A stretch of 64,000 bases of DNA from CAVYGM01 sp963768025 (lineage in GTDB: Bacteria > Bacteroidota > Bacteroidia > Cytophagales > Spirosomataceae): the NCBI GenBank assembly GCA_963768025.1, contig CAVYGM010000002.1, positions 62,001 through 126,000 of the forward strand, given 5' to 3'. Below the pieces are notes generated by a model, which saw only the letters and a list, made by a program, of their open reading frames with translations, did no database searches and had not been told where the DNA came from. A program made the position numbers and the translations under genes. Shown here piece after piece: positions 33,314-42,128 of the stretch. The stretch's first letter is position 1. The number at the start of each line of letters is the position of its first letter.

Positions 33314-34054
33314 TTAGTACAGAAATTTCCGTGCCACCCGGTCCAGGTCTTCGGGGGTATCGATGCCGTGGGAGTCGTCGGGTGTAATCACCGCCTGAAT
33401 CGCATAGCCGTTTTCGAGCCAACGGAGCTGCTCCAACGCTTCGGCTTTTTCCAGCGAAGAAACGGGAAGTTGCGTGATCTGGGCCAGAATATCGGTGCGA
33501 TAGGCGTAAATACCAATGTGCTTGTAGAAAGTATGACTCGCCAGCCATTGGGAGGGCTCCTTTCCTCGCACAAAGGGGATCGTCTGTCGGCTGAAATACA
33601 GCACATTCCGGCTGCGGCTAAGCAGTACTTTGGGTGTGTTGGGGTTCAGGAGGGTTTCCTCGTCTTCTATTACCTTTACCAGGGTGGCTAGCTGGGTATC
33701 ACCATGAAGAGCGGAGGCCAGGCGGTTGATTTGGGTAGGCTGAATAAAAGGCTCATCCCCTTGAATATTAATAACATAGTCAAAAATGCCGTCCAGGTAT
33801 TGGAGGGCTTCGAAGCAGCGGTCAGTACCGCTCTGGTGGTCGGAGGAAGTCATAACCACCCGTCCGCCGAAGGCCTCTACGTGTTCAAAAATACGGGGGT
33901 CGTCGGTGGCTACTACCACTTGGGCCAGCCGCGACGACTGGGAGGCCTGCTCGTACACGCGGCGGATCATGCTCACACCGCCGATGTCGGCCAGGGCTTT
34001 GGCCGGAAAACGGGTGGAGGCGTAGCGGGCGGGAATAATACCAACGATTTGCAA
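33314..34054 (-). CDS. kdsB: 3-deoxy-manno-octulosonate cytidylyltransferase
   Basis: Activates Kdo with CTP to CMP-Kdo for lipopolysaccharide core synthesis, in the cytoplasm. 246 residues, normal length. Seen: IIPARYASTRFPAKALADIGG (nucleotide-binding signature), VVVATDDPRIFEHVEAFGG, YVINIQGDEPFIQP (metal and sugar binding), ALHGDTQLATLVKVI, KHIGIYAYR, and SLEKAEALEQLRWLENGYAIQ, all diagnostic of KdsB. The C-terminal SHGIDTPEDLDRV is also standard. The start region faces a divergent plus-strand gene. It supports a Gram-negative envelope with Kdo-containing LPS. Confidence 0.96.
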   Translation of the reverse strand: MQIVGIIPARYASTRFPAKALADIGGVSMIRRVYEQASQSSRLAQVVVATDDPRIFEHVEAFGGRVVMTSSDHQSGTDRCFEALQYLDGIFDYVINIQGDEPFIQPTQINRLASALHGDTQLATLVKVIEDEETLLNPNTPKVLLSRSRNVLYFSRQTIPFVRGKEPSQWLASHTFYKHIGIYAYRTDILAQITQLPVSSLEKAEALEQLRWLENGYAIQAVITPDDSHGIDTPEDLDRVARKFLY

Positions 34055-34122
34055 AAGGTATGTTTTTTGAATTATGTAGTTTTGAAAGTTGTTCTAAATT
34101 TAACAGATCAATCCGAATACTT

Positions 34123-34937
34123 GTGCTTTCTGCCCCGGAAAACCTTTTTACCTACACGTTTCCTAGTCCAATCTGGCGGATTATACCCCATTCCTCCGCC
34201 GATTCTGACGAATGGGTGGTGGAACTGCGAGACACCGACCAAAAGACGGTTTCCTGGGCGGTATTGACGCTGGGCTACCTCCTGCCTGCGGTGGATCGGT
34301 GCTCCCGAAGCAACCGACTTTTGGACTACCCTGACGGCCTTCTCCGGCTCGCCGGGTGTACCTGCACACCTACCGCTACCCCGACATCCCGGAGCCCACG
34401 GACCTGCTGGCGCTGTCGTCCGCCGACGGAACCCTGCAATGGGTGCTGCCCGGATGGCTCTACGTACGCAGCGAGCCGGAGGCGGATCGGATAGTAGTGG
34501 CCCGCAAATTGCCCGAATCCATCGAGTACCGAATGTGTGATGCACAGACCGGAAAACTCCTGGGTGCGCCCGGTGATGAGACGGCTCCACCGCCTGCCGC
34601 CGTGCTTGAACCCGTCAGGTATAGCCCGGGCGATATATACTTTGAGGTAGTTTCATCGTTTTTGGGTAAATTAGTGGGTGTAACTGACCCAATAGCCATT
34701 GATTACCTGGAATCGAATCCGTATATAGTGTTTTCTTATTATCTTTACCCACAGGAATCCGTAGCCCAGTACCTTCTGATCACAAATCGCCGGAAGGACA
34801 TTATATGGCACGGACGCCTGAGCGCGAACCGACAAGGCGTAGGCCGGAACACGCTTATCTGGAAGGGTGGTGGCCTGGTGTGCCTTCGAAATAGTAATGA
34901 GTTTATTAGTATAAAATTGACACCTGGATCAAAATGA
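34123..34937 (+). CDS. DUF4905-like protein, frameshifted
   Basis: First gene of a tight plus-strand operon. In frame 1 the product starts NLFTYTFPSPIWRIIPHS...EWVVELRDTDQKTVSW; homology then passes briefly into frame 2 (GAPEATDFWTTLTAFSG) and finally frame 3 (YLHTYRYPDIPEPTDLLALSSADGTLQWVLPGWLYV ... to 34937), so two single-base indels, near 34,270 and 34,345, are needed. This pattern (IWRI, ELRD, HTYRYPDIPEP, Trp-rich middle) is what I recall of DUF4905, a Bacteroidota family of unknown function. The start is uncertain: GTG at 34123 or ATG at 34060. The stop overlaps the next start (ATGA), indicating translational coupling to the LysM gene. Divergent from kdsB. Confidence 0.65.
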
Positions 34938-35860
34938 AGTATTTAGCAACCTTTGCTTTAAGTATCTCCCTCTGTTATTTTGCCTGCCAAGCCGTCCGTG
35001 CGGAATCCTTCGCCCGGCTTGACTCAATCGGAACCGAAACGGCAAATGGGAAAATCTATGTTTTACATAAAATGGATGCGGGGCAGACCCTGTTTGCCGT
35101 GGTGCGCCGCTACCAGACCTCTATCTCGGCTGTCCGGGCGGCTAATCCGGGGATGAACGATCAGGTTCAGATAGGTCAGGTAATTCGTGTGCCTTACGCT
35201 GGCTCAAAACCGGCCAAAGTAGCGGCCAAGGACGACAAAAAGAAAGAAAAAGCCCCCGAACCTGCCCCCACTCCCGCGGCTCCGAGCGGAACCCATGTGG
35301 TGGAAGCTGGACAAACACTTTATAGCTTATCGGTACGGTACCGGGTATTGATGGCCGAACTCGTTCGATGGAACAAATTGACCTCCGAGGATTTGCAGGC
35401 TGGTCAGGAATTGATAGTGTCGGAAAAAACGTACCTCGCCCGCAATCCCACACCCGTAGCTCCGCCCAAGGTGATAGAAAAGGAAAAAGAGAAAGAAAAA
35501 GAAACAGTGCCTACCGTGCCCGTATTAGAGAAGCCCAAACGGCCCACCGTAGAACCCACCGATCCTGCCAAAAGCCCCACCGGCAAAAAGGTGAGCGAGT
35601 CGGGACTGGCCGAGATGATCGAAACCCAGGAGAGTTCCAGCAAGTACCTGGCCCTGCACCATTCGGCCCCGGTAGGTACCCTCATGCAGGTCAAAAACGC
35701 ATTCAATCAGGAGATGATTTGGGTCAAGATAGTGGGGCGTATTCCCGATACGAGCATCAACGAAGACATCGTAATTAAGCTGTCTACGCGGGCCTTTGAG
35801 AAACTTTCTCCTAACAGCCGTCGTTTCAGAGCCGAGATAAGTTATATCTCGGCAAATTGA
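34934..35860 (+). CDS. LysM-domain periplasmic protein
   Basis: A 308-residue exported peptidoglycan-binding protein. Signal peptide MKYLATFALSISLCYFACQAVRA. Two LysM modules, HKMDAGQTLFAVVRRYQTSISAVRAANPGMNDQVQIGQVIRVP (about residues 45-90) and HVVEAGQTLYSLSVRYRVLMAELVRWNKL...LQAGQELIV (about 120-165), each with the usual Gly-Gln-Thr-Leu and Gly-Gln turns. They are joined by Lys/Glu/Pro-rich linkers. The C-terminal domain (LALHHSAPVGTLMQVKNAFNQEMIWVKIVGRIPD...VIKLSTRAFEKLSP) resembles the RlpA-like double-psi barrel seen in Bacteroidota LysM proteins. It probably binds or remodels septal or lateral peptidoglycan. Its ATG overlaps the preceding stop, and the next gene follows after 4 nt. Confidence 0.88.
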   Translation: MKYLATFALSISLCYFACQAVRAESFARLDSIGTETANGKIYVLHKMDAGQTLFAVVRRYQTSISAVRAANPGMNDQVQIGQVIRVPYAGSKPAKVAAKDDKKKEKAPEPAPTPAAPSGTHVVEAGQTLYSLSVRYRVLMAELVRWNKLTSEDLQAGQELIVSEKTYLARNPTPVAPPKVIEKEKEKEKETVPTVPVLEKPKRPTVEPTDPAKSPTGKKVSESGLAEMIETQESSSKYLALHHSAPVGTLMQVKNAFNQEMIWVKIVGRIPDTSINEDIVIKLSTRAFEKLSPNSRRFRAEISYISAN

Positions 35861-35864
35861 ACCT

Positions 35865-36074
35865 ATGAAACACGCACCCGAATTCAAATCACGCCGCGAG
35901 GAGGAACGCGAAGAGCTCAAAAAAACCACCGGTTACAAGGTATGGAGTGTCATTTTTATGCTCATGTATCCCTTTATCGCGGTGTTCACGTTTGTGTTTT
36001 CCAGTATCGTCATGATATTTTCCGGAATTTCCCAGGGACTGGCCTATCTTCTGAGCAAATTTGTTCGTAAATAA
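35865..36074 (+). CDS. Small membrane protein (69 aa)
   Basis: Short protein with a strongly charged amphipathic N-terminus (KSRREEEREELKKTT) followed by one or two hydrophobic segments (VWSVIFMLMYPFIAVFTFVFSSIVMIFSGISQGLAYLL) and a basic C-terminus (SKFVRK). Coding is supported by position: it starts 4 nt after the LysM stop and overlaps the next gene by 14 nt, so it is part of the operon. I do not recognise a family. A basic end on each side suggests a helical hairpin with both termini in the cytoplasm. It may be an accessory to the LysM protein or an independent membrane factor; this is inference only. Confidence 0.7.
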   Translation: MKHAPEFKSRREEEREELKKTTGYKVWSVIFMLMYPFIAVFTFVFSSIVMIFSGISQGLAYLLSKFVRK

Positions 36075-36849
36075 TCCCGTACCCGCCTACGTGGCCGAGC
36101 TGCTCGAACAAAAGTACGAGCAGTACAACCGACCCGATTTCATACCCCACGACCCCATTAGTATTCCGCATCGGTACAGCCTGAAACAGGACATCGAGAT
36201 CATGGGCTTTTGGGCTTCTATCCTGGCCTGGGGGCAGCGCAAAACGATCATCAACAAATGCCTCGAACTGGGGGCTTTGATGGATAACGCTCCCTACGAT
36301 TTTGTGCTGAACCACCAAGAAAGCGATTTAAAGCGCTTTTTGATGTTCAAACACCGCACCTTCAACGCCACCGATACCCTTTATTTTCTTCATTTCTTCC
36401 AGGAATTTTATCGCCATCACGAGTCGCTTGAAGAGGCGTTCCTGATCCCTACTCCCGCTTTCCAACCTACCACCGAGCTCCATCTGGTGGCTTTTCATGA
36501 GCGCTTCTGCGGCCTGGAAGATTTTCCGCCCCGAACCGCCAAGCACATTGCTACTCCCTTGCGCAAATCTTCCTGCAAGCGCCTGAATATGTTTTTGCGC
36601 TGGATGGTACGGCACGACGACCGTGGCGTTGATTTTGGCCTTTGGACACGACTGCGTCCCGATCAATTGGTGGCACCCTGCGATGTTCACGTGGACCGCG
36701 TAGCCCGGCATCTGGGCCTGATCCAGCGCCCCAAAACCGACTGGCAAACCGCCGTGGAACTCACTAATTCCCTGCGTGAACTTGATCCGAATGATCCGGT
36801 TAAGTACGATTTTGCACTCTTTGGCCTGGGGATTGAGGGGTTTGTTTGA
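36061..36849 (+). CDS. TIGR02757 family protein (DUF2400)
   Basis: A 262-residue cytoplasmic protein of the TIGR02757/DUF2400 family, an alpha-helical group related to HhH-GPD DNA glycosylases and conserved in Bacteroidota; the activity is not established. Seen: PHDPISIPHRYSLKQDIEIMGFWASILAWGQRKTIINKC near the start, LYFLHFFQEFYRHHESLE, RTAKHIATPLRKSSCKRLNMFLRWMVRHDDRGVDFGLW and LVAPCDVHVDRVARHLGLI, ending VKYDFALFGLGIEG: the standard order of conserved blocks. The start is taken as TTG at 36061; a GTG near 36091 is an alternative. It is the last gene of the operon starting at about 34.1 kb, overlapping the small membrane gene by 14 nt. Confidence 0.9.
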   Translation: MFVNNPVPAYVAELLEQKYEQYNRPDFIPHDPISIPHRYSLKQDIEIMGFWASILAWGQRKTIINKCLELGALMDNAPYDFVLNHQESDLKRFLMFKHRTFNATDTLYFLHFFQEFYRHHESLEEAFLIPTPAFQPTTELHLVAFHERFCGLEDFPPRTAKHIATPLRKSSCKRLNMFLRWMVRHDDRGVDFGLWTRLRPDQLVAPCDVHVDRVARHLGLIQRPKTDWQTAVELTNSLRELDPNDPVKYDFALFGLGIEGFV

Positions 36850-37208
36850 GGGCAGGTAGCTCAGCGGTCGGCATAGTACTCTAAGGGTAGCGGGGTTAGG
36901 CGAAATAAATCCTGTAACGGCAAGTAAGGACACAAGCTGGTACGGAGAGTTTGCTGATTTTCCAACGAAAGGATCATGCGCTGGCCCACCTGCCGAGCAC
37001 GAACCAAACCGATACCAGCGGGTACTTGTAGAATACTGTAATTTGTTGGCCACTAGGTATTTTAGAGATCATATTTTTTGTGTATTTTCCTGAATTTTTG
37101 TAGATTTATCGCGAGATGAAAGAAAGGTGACCCGCTGACGGGGCTGCCGTGGCTGATCGGAAGAATGACCTATTACTCTCGGTATAGACATTTTCTTTAT
37201 CCACCCTC
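36850..37208 (+). promoter_or_regulatory. Intergenic region with promoter of the TPR-HTH gene
   Basis: A 359-bp non-coding region. A good promoter lies at 37078-37108: TTG, 20-nt spacer, TAGATTTA (one mismatch from TAnnTTTG), giving a leader of about 95 nt to the ATG at 37209. No terminator is recognised for the upstream operon, and no RNA gene. Confidence 0.6.
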
Positions 37209-38981
37209 ATGAGGCGACATAGTTATCCGCACGTCTTGGGCATTCTGCTACTTATCCTGGGTATGACGTCCCTAGTCGGACTCGCTCGAGCCGTCGATGC
37301 CTCACCGGATTCGTTGCTCCGAATGCCAATCGTAAAACGCTTCAATACCATAGCCCGCCTATACCATGAGACCGTCACTGCCGATTCGGGTAGGGGTAAG
37401 AAGTATGCCGAGGAGTTAACCCGGTTTTTTGAGAAGAACGGTACGGAGGAGGACAAGTTAGTTTGCCTGATAAGCCTTCTGCCCGAGAAGAAGGACATAC
37501 CGGCATTGAGACCAGTATTTCTGAACCATACCCTGCCCCTCATACCGCGGGCGGAAGCCACTGGCAACCCCTTCCTGATTGCCAAAATCCACCAGAGTGT
37601 GGCTATGTTTTACTACAATACCCTCCACGAGTACGGGCCCGCATTCCGGCATTATTTCCGGATGTACGATCTGATCAAGGATATGGACGAGGCTACCTTC
37701 CCGGATCGAAACTACGCCATTTACCTGCTGGCACGGGCCTATTATGATTTTTTTGACTACGAAAACGCCATCCGGATTGGCAAAGTTCTGAAAAAAGTTG
37801 AACCAGGCTCTGTCCTGAATACCCACGTGTTCAATGCCTGCTTGCTGGGAATGTCCTACCTGCGGCTGAACAGGTACGAGGAGGCCCAGCAGGAGTTTGA
37901 ATGGGCGTTGAGGCAACTGCCGGTTGAGCTGCTAAACCACACCGCCTGGCTGGGTATTCTGAAAGGGGATATTGGCCTTATATTTTATGAGAAAAAAGAG
38001 TACGAGCGGGCCATTCCGTACCTGCAAGAGGGCCTTGACCTCACCGTACAAACTAAGCTGTGGGGGAGTGCACCTGATTATAGTGCCAAACTTGCCCGGA
38101 TTTACCTGGATCGCAAGCAGATGGAAAAGGCCAGGACCTATGCTCATGAGACCCTCACCATGGCCAGGCGGATCAGAGATCCTATTCAGCCCGCGGGACG
38201 ACACATGGCTGAGCCCTACGAGGTGATGTCGGCCTACAACCGGGCTATCGGCCGTTACGACCTGGCCATCCTGTACGCCGACTCGGCGGATATGGCCCAT
38301 ACCCAATGGAAAAAGCAGCTGGATCTGGCTCAGAAACACAAGGCCGAGGTAGCGATAGAACAGGAGCGCCACGAAGCCCGGCAGGCGATGCTACAAAAAG
38401 AAAAAGAGAAGCAGATCCTGATCAGAAACGGCCTATTGCTCCTATCCCTCTTGGGATTCATCATAGCCGGGCTACTTTACAACCGCCAAAACCTCAATGA
38501 CCGCCACCGGCAGCAGCAACAGCTAGCCGAAAAACACCTGACCGAAACTGAACTTCGGATAGCTCTGGCTCAACTGCAACAGTTCCGGGAAAGTGCCCGC
38601 AAAAAAAGCCAGCTTATCACCCGCCTGGCCGACGACTGGCAGCAGGCTCCCGCCGCCCCGGCCGACACTACGGCCCGTCGGGATGCACTGGACGCGTTGC
38701 ACCAATCGGTGATCCTGACCGAGGACGACTGGCAAAATTTTACCGTTCAGTTTGAAAAAGTATTTGCTGGGTTTTTGTATCGCATGAAAGCCAAACTACC
38801 CGACCTCAGCCCTGCCGAAACACGCTACCTAACCCTTTGCAAATTGGGCTATACTCCCCAGGAGATGGCCGCCATGCTGGGCGTGGGCCTGGGGGCCATC
38901 CGGCAGTACCGCCTGCGCATCCGGCGGAAGTTCGACGTAGCAGACGACGCGGAGATTGAACGACTGGTGGCGGTGATTTGA
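37209..38981 (+). CDS. TPR-TM-HTH one-component regulator
   Basis: A 590-residue membrane regulator. N-terminal signal anchor (MRRHSYPHVLGILLLILGM). Residues about 30-390 are TPR-like helical repeats in the periplasm (IYLLARAYYDFFDYENAIRIGKVLKK; LLGMSYLRLNRYEEAQQEFEWALRQL; GLIFYEKKEYERAIPYLQEGL; KLARIYLDRKQMEKARTYAHETL). One transmembrane helix (NGLLLLSLLGFIIAGLLY, about 405-422) is followed by a coiled coil and a C-terminal LuxR-type HTH (LSPAETRYLTLCKLGYTPQEMAAMLGVGLGAIRQYRLRIRRKF). This layout is known from Bacteroidota transcription factors that link periplasmic signals straight to DNA. Targets are unknown. The same TPR-TM sensor layout recurs in the two TPR kinases at 57.9-61.9 kb. Confidence 0.88.
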   Translation: MRRHSYPHVLGILLLILGMTSLVGLARAVDASPDSLLRMPIVKRFNTIARLYHETVTADSGRGKKYAEELTRFFEKNGTEEDKLVCLISLLPEKKDIPALRPVFLNHTLPLIPRAEATGNPFLIAKIHQSVAMFYYNTLHEYGPAFRHYFRMYDLIKDMDEATFPDRNYAIYLLARAYYDFFDYENAIRIGKVLKKVEPGSVLNTHVFNACLLGMSYLRLNRYEEAQQEFEWALRQLPVELLNHTAWLGILKGDIGLIFYEKKEYERAIPYLQEGLDLTVQTKLWGSAPDYSAKLARIYLDRKQMEKARTYAHETLTMARRIRDPIQPAGRHMAEPYEVMSAYNRAIGRYDLAILYADSADMAHTQWKKQLDLAQKHKAEVAIEQERHEARQAMLQKEKEKQILIRNGLLLLSLLGFIIAGLLYNRQNLNDRHRQQQQLAEKHLTETELRIALAQLQQFRESARKKSQLITRLADDWQQAPAAPADTTARRDALDALHQSVILTEDDWQNFTVQFEKVFAGFLYRMKAKLPDLSPAETRYLTLCKLGYTPQEMAAMLGVGLGAIRQYRLRIRRKFDVADDAEIERLVAVI

Positions 38982-39000
38982 TATCAAGGCCGTTGCTAGG

Positions 39001-39058
39001 TCAATTGTAACGTTTTTGTAACGCTCTCTTTGGCGAGGGAAGCAATCTGATTCTTTAC
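39001..39058 (+). promoter_or_regulatory. Conserved upstream element, copy 1
   Basis: The first 24 nt are identical to 45065-45088 and contain two GTAACG boxes 11 bp apart (GTAACGTTTTTGTAACG). A weaker GATT-N2-TT-N-TAC-like block lies about 47 nt downstream in both copies. The element is 116 nt from the peptidase start. TGTAAC resembles an ECF-sigma -35 box; identity of the factor is unknown. Confidence 0.6.
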
Positions 39059-39140
39059 CTTACAGCCATTCCCCGGTTCTACGAACAAACCATTCGTGCA
39101 GTATGGCCCTATTGATTTACCCTCAACCAAACCCGACCCT

Positions 39141-41315
39141 ATGAGACGCTCTTTCTTCCTCCTTTTCCTGATGCTGATTTCTGCCCTAACCTGGGCGCAG
39201 GTCAAGTGGTTGCCGGACGGAAGTTCGTACACGGCTATGGCCGACAGCAGCGTGATAGTGGTAAACTTGCCAAAACAGGATACCAGCACCTGGATTTCCA
39301 ATAAGCGGCTGGTGGACCCCAAAAGCGGAAAACCTTTATTAGTGGAAAACTTTACTTACACCAATGATCTCTCCCAGGTGTTGCTATTTACCAACAGCAC
39401 CCGCGTTTGGCGGTATAACACCCGGGGCGACTACTATCTGTGGCAAAAGGGGAAGGAAGAGCTGTTACAGCTAGGGAAAAATCGTCCGGAACAGTCGCTT
39501 ATGTTTGCCAAACTCTCACCCGATGGAGCCAAGGTAGCCTATGTGAGTACGTATAACTTGTACGTAGAGGATCTGAAAAGCGGTGCCGTCACCCAACTCA
39601 CCAAAGACGGCAACCGCAAGTTTATAAACGGCACCTTCGATTGGGTCTACGAGGAAGAATTCTTCTGCCAGGATGGTTTCCGGTGGAGCCCCGACAGCAA
39701 ATCCATAGCCTACTGGCAGATTGACGCCCGCGGCATCCGGGACCACCTGATGATCAACACTACCGATTCGCTTTACTCCTTTGTGGTGCCAGTGGAGTAC
39801 CCTAAGGTGGGAGAAACTCCTTCATCCGCCCGAATCGGGGTAGTGAGTGCTACGGGAGGAGCCACCCGATGGATGGATATTCCGGGAGATCCCTACCAGC
39901 ACTTCCTGGTGTGGATGGACTGGGTGCCTGCCAGCCGCCAACTGCTGGTTCAACAGCTCAACCGAAAGCAAAACGAGACTGTTTTGTACGTCTGTAACGC
40001 TGCTGATGGCAATTCCAATTCGGTTTATCGGGAAAAGGATGAGGCCTGGATTGATACACAACAGTTTCATTACGGCCTCACCAGCAGGTTACTGCCCCTT
40101 TGGTTGAACGGAGGTAAAGAGTTTGTGTGGTTGAGCGAGAAAGACGGCTGGCGACATGCCTACCGGGTGAGCCTCGACGGCAAGAAGGAGAAGCTTATTA
40201 CTACCGGGGCGTACGATCTGATCAGACCAGTGCTGATTGACGAGAAAAATAATGCCTACTATTTCAAGGCCTCTCCTGACAATGCCACGCAGGATTACAT
40301 GTATCGAACCACATTGGATGGAACCGGGAATGCCGAGCGGGTAAGTCCGGCTATTCAGGCGGGGACTCATACGTACGATATTGCTCCCAACGGAGCTTTT
40401 GCCCTCCATCGATTTTCCAACGCCCAAACCAACCCTGTGAGCGAATGGATTACTATGAGTAATCATACCTCGCTCAATCCTGAAAAAAGCGTAGCCAAAG
40501 CCCTGTCCACTCCCCGGCAGCCGGGACCAAATGTGGAGTTTTTCAAAATCAAGACTGTGGATGGGGTAGAAGCGGACGGCTGGATGGTGAAACCTGACAA
40601 CTTTGATCCCGCCAAAAAGTACCCGATTGTCTTTTTAGTGTATGGCGAACCTTGGAGTAGTACTGTCATGGACTCTTATGGTATTGGTCGCAATGGACTT
40701 TACGAAGGGCATATGGCTAAGGATGGGTATATCTATGCCTCGGTTGACAATCGCGGCACGCCTTCTCCCAAAGGGGCAGCCTGGCGCAGAGGTATTCACC
40801 GAAACATCGGCACCATCAATATCCGCGATCTGGCGATGGGGGCTAAAGCTATGTTCGAGAAGTTTTCTTTTATTGACACCAGTCGGGTGGCGGTACATGG
40901 GTGGAGTGGCGGAGGGGCCTCCACCCTAAATCTCCTCTTTCAGTACCCTGATATTTTTCAGACGGGTATTGCGGGAGCAGCTATCTCCAACCAGTTTCTG
41001 TACGACAATATCTACCAGGAACGATACATGGGGCAACCCACGGAAAACCCGCAGGACTTTATCAAAGGCTCTCCCATTACCCACGCCAAAAACCTGCGCG
41101 GTAACCTCCTCTACATCCACGGTACCGGCGACGACAATGTACACTACCAGAATGCTGAGGTCCTCATTAATGAGCTGGTCAGACACAACAAGCAGTTTCA
41201 ATTGATGGCCTACCCCAACCGCAATCATTCGATGTCGGATAAAGAGGCGAGCCAACACCTGGCCACGCTGTTTACTGCTTTTCTCAAAAAGCACTGCCCG
41301 CCGGGACCACGCTAA
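39141..41315 (+). CDS. S9 prolyl oligopeptidase, dipeptidyl-peptidase IV type
   Basis: Periplasmic serine peptidase releasing dipeptides, usually X-Pro or X-Ala, from peptide N-termini. 724 residues from the ATG at 39141 (MRRSFFLLFLMLISALTWAQ, signal peptide). N-terminal eight-bladed propeller (DPPIV_N) includes DWVYEEEF, the Glu-Glu motif that anchors the substrate N-terminus, and FRWSPDSKSIAYWQID. C-terminal alpha/beta hydrolase domain: nucleophile GWSGGG at about residue 589, acid in HGTGDDNVH, and His in YPNRNHSMS. Length and motifs match Bacteroidota DPP IV. The gene is preceded by a 24-bp element shared with the DUF418 gene. It is not obviously in an operon. Confidence 0.93.
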   Translation: MRRSFFLLFLMLISALTWAQVKWLPDGSSYTAMADSSVIVVNLPKQDTSTWISNKRLVDPKSGKPLLVENFTYTNDLSQVLLFTNSTRVWRYNTRGDYYLWQKGKEELLQLGKNRPEQSLMFAKLSPDGAKVAYVSTYNLYVEDLKSGAVTQLTKDGNRKFINGTFDWVYEEEFFCQDGFRWSPDSKSIAYWQIDARGIRDHLMINTTDSLYSFVVPVEYPKVGETPSSARIGVVSATGGATRWMDIPGDPYQHFLVWMDWVPASRQLLVQQLNRKQNETVLYVCNAADGNSNSVYREKDEAWIDTQQFHYGLTSRLLPLWLNGGKEFVWLSEKDGWRHAYRVSLDGKKEKLITTGAYDLIRPVLIDEKNNAYYFKASPDNATQDYMYRTTLDGTGNAERVSPAIQAGTHTYDIAPNGAFALHRFSNAQTNPVSEWITMSNHTSLNPEKSVAKALSTPRQPGPNVEFFKIKTVDGVEADGWMVKPDNFDPAKKYPIVFLVYGEPWSSTVMDSYGIGRNGLYEGHMAKDGYIYASVDNRGTPSPKGAAWRRGIHRNIGTINIRDLAMGAKAMFEKFSFIDTSRVAVHGWSGGGASTLNLLFQYPDIFQTGIAGAAISNQFLYDNIYQERYMGQPTENPQDFIKGSPITHAKNLRGNLLYIHGTGDDNVHYQNAEVLINELVRHNKQFQLMAYPNRNHSMSDKEASQHLATLFTAFLKKHCPPGPR

Positions 41316-41754
41316 CTGCTTTTGAAACGAGTGCAGGATTAAAGAAGAAAATCATTAGTACTCCATCTGTCTCTCAATATTTATGAACTATCCCTCAAAA
41401 CTCAGGAATTGCCTGGCTATATTTTTTGGGATTGTTGCTCTGCATTCCCCTGCACAAGTACTTCCAGACTCTACCATTGAAAAAGATTGATCAACACTTT
41501 TAGATTTGGAATGGAAGCACCGGGCCATACTCCTCATAGGCGTATTGGATGAAAGTCGTCTTATAACCTATGGTCGCCAATGATTTTCTGCAAGCGAGGT
41601 ACCTTGACTTTTAAGCTTTCGAGTGCCCGGACGCCGGCCTCGTTATCAGACAGTCCAGCAGAAATCACAGCAGACCCGTGCCGGCACAGGTCTGCTGTAT
41701 GTGTAATCCTCTTTACTTACAATCTATTTTCTTGCTAACCAGTCAAATCAAAAA
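41316..41754. other. Intergenic scar with an orphan signal peptide and a hairpin
   Basis: A 439-bp region with no intact gene. At 41383-41490 a 35-codon ORF reads as a signal peptide (MNYPSKLRNCLAIFFGIVAL, then HSPAQVLPDSTIEK) followed at once by a stop, as if a secreted hydrolase gene had been truncated. At 41668-41697 there is a near-perfect inverted repeat (CAGCAGACC with its complement around GTGCCGGCAC). Together with the next two entries this looks like a rearranged locus. Confidence 0.5.
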
Positions 41755-42126
41755 ATGAAAAAGCCACTTCTAGTAATTCTGCTCGCCGCCTGCGCAGGTT
41801 CAGTCTTTGGGCAGCTTCAACCAATAAAAACACTCGGTCTACCCAAAGGGTCTTTGATCATTATGGGCAGTGGCACTAGCCCGGAAGTATGGGCTAAATT
41901 CTTTGAGTTGGCTGGTGGGAAAGAGGCCGGACTAGTCATCATTCCAACGGCAGTAGACGATGCTGAGCTGTCAAACTGGCTGAACGATCAAAATCTTTGG
42001 AAAAATTTCAATAAGGAGACTACCAAAATCCTGCATACCCGGAGTCGAGACACAGCTAATATGGATGCCTTTGTATCAGAATTGAAAACAGCAAATGCTG
42101 CCGAATCAAAGGGCAACATAAGATAG
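41755..42126 (+). pseudogene. Truncated cyanophycinase-like (peptidase S51) gene
   Basis: A 123-codon ORF with a signal peptide (MKKPLLVILLAACAGSVFGQ) and the N-terminal part of a cyanophycinase/S51-like domain: LPKGSLIIMGSGTSPEVWAKFFELAGGKEAGLVIIPTAVDD. The family's catalytic Ser-containing GGSAG-type motif would lie further on and is absent; full-length relatives are about 250-300 residues. The reading frame ends at a stop just as the DNA turns into the 3' end of a histidine kinase gene (from 42129). The most economical reading is a deletion or recombination that fused the two. The truncated product is probably non-functional. Confidence 0.65.
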
Positions 42127-42128
42127 TC

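Noticed and set aside
36858..36925. tRNA-like stretch (GGTAGCTCAGCGGT resembles a D-arm box)
   Set aside because: No acceptor stem, no GTTCGA T-loop and no anticodon arm can be paired.
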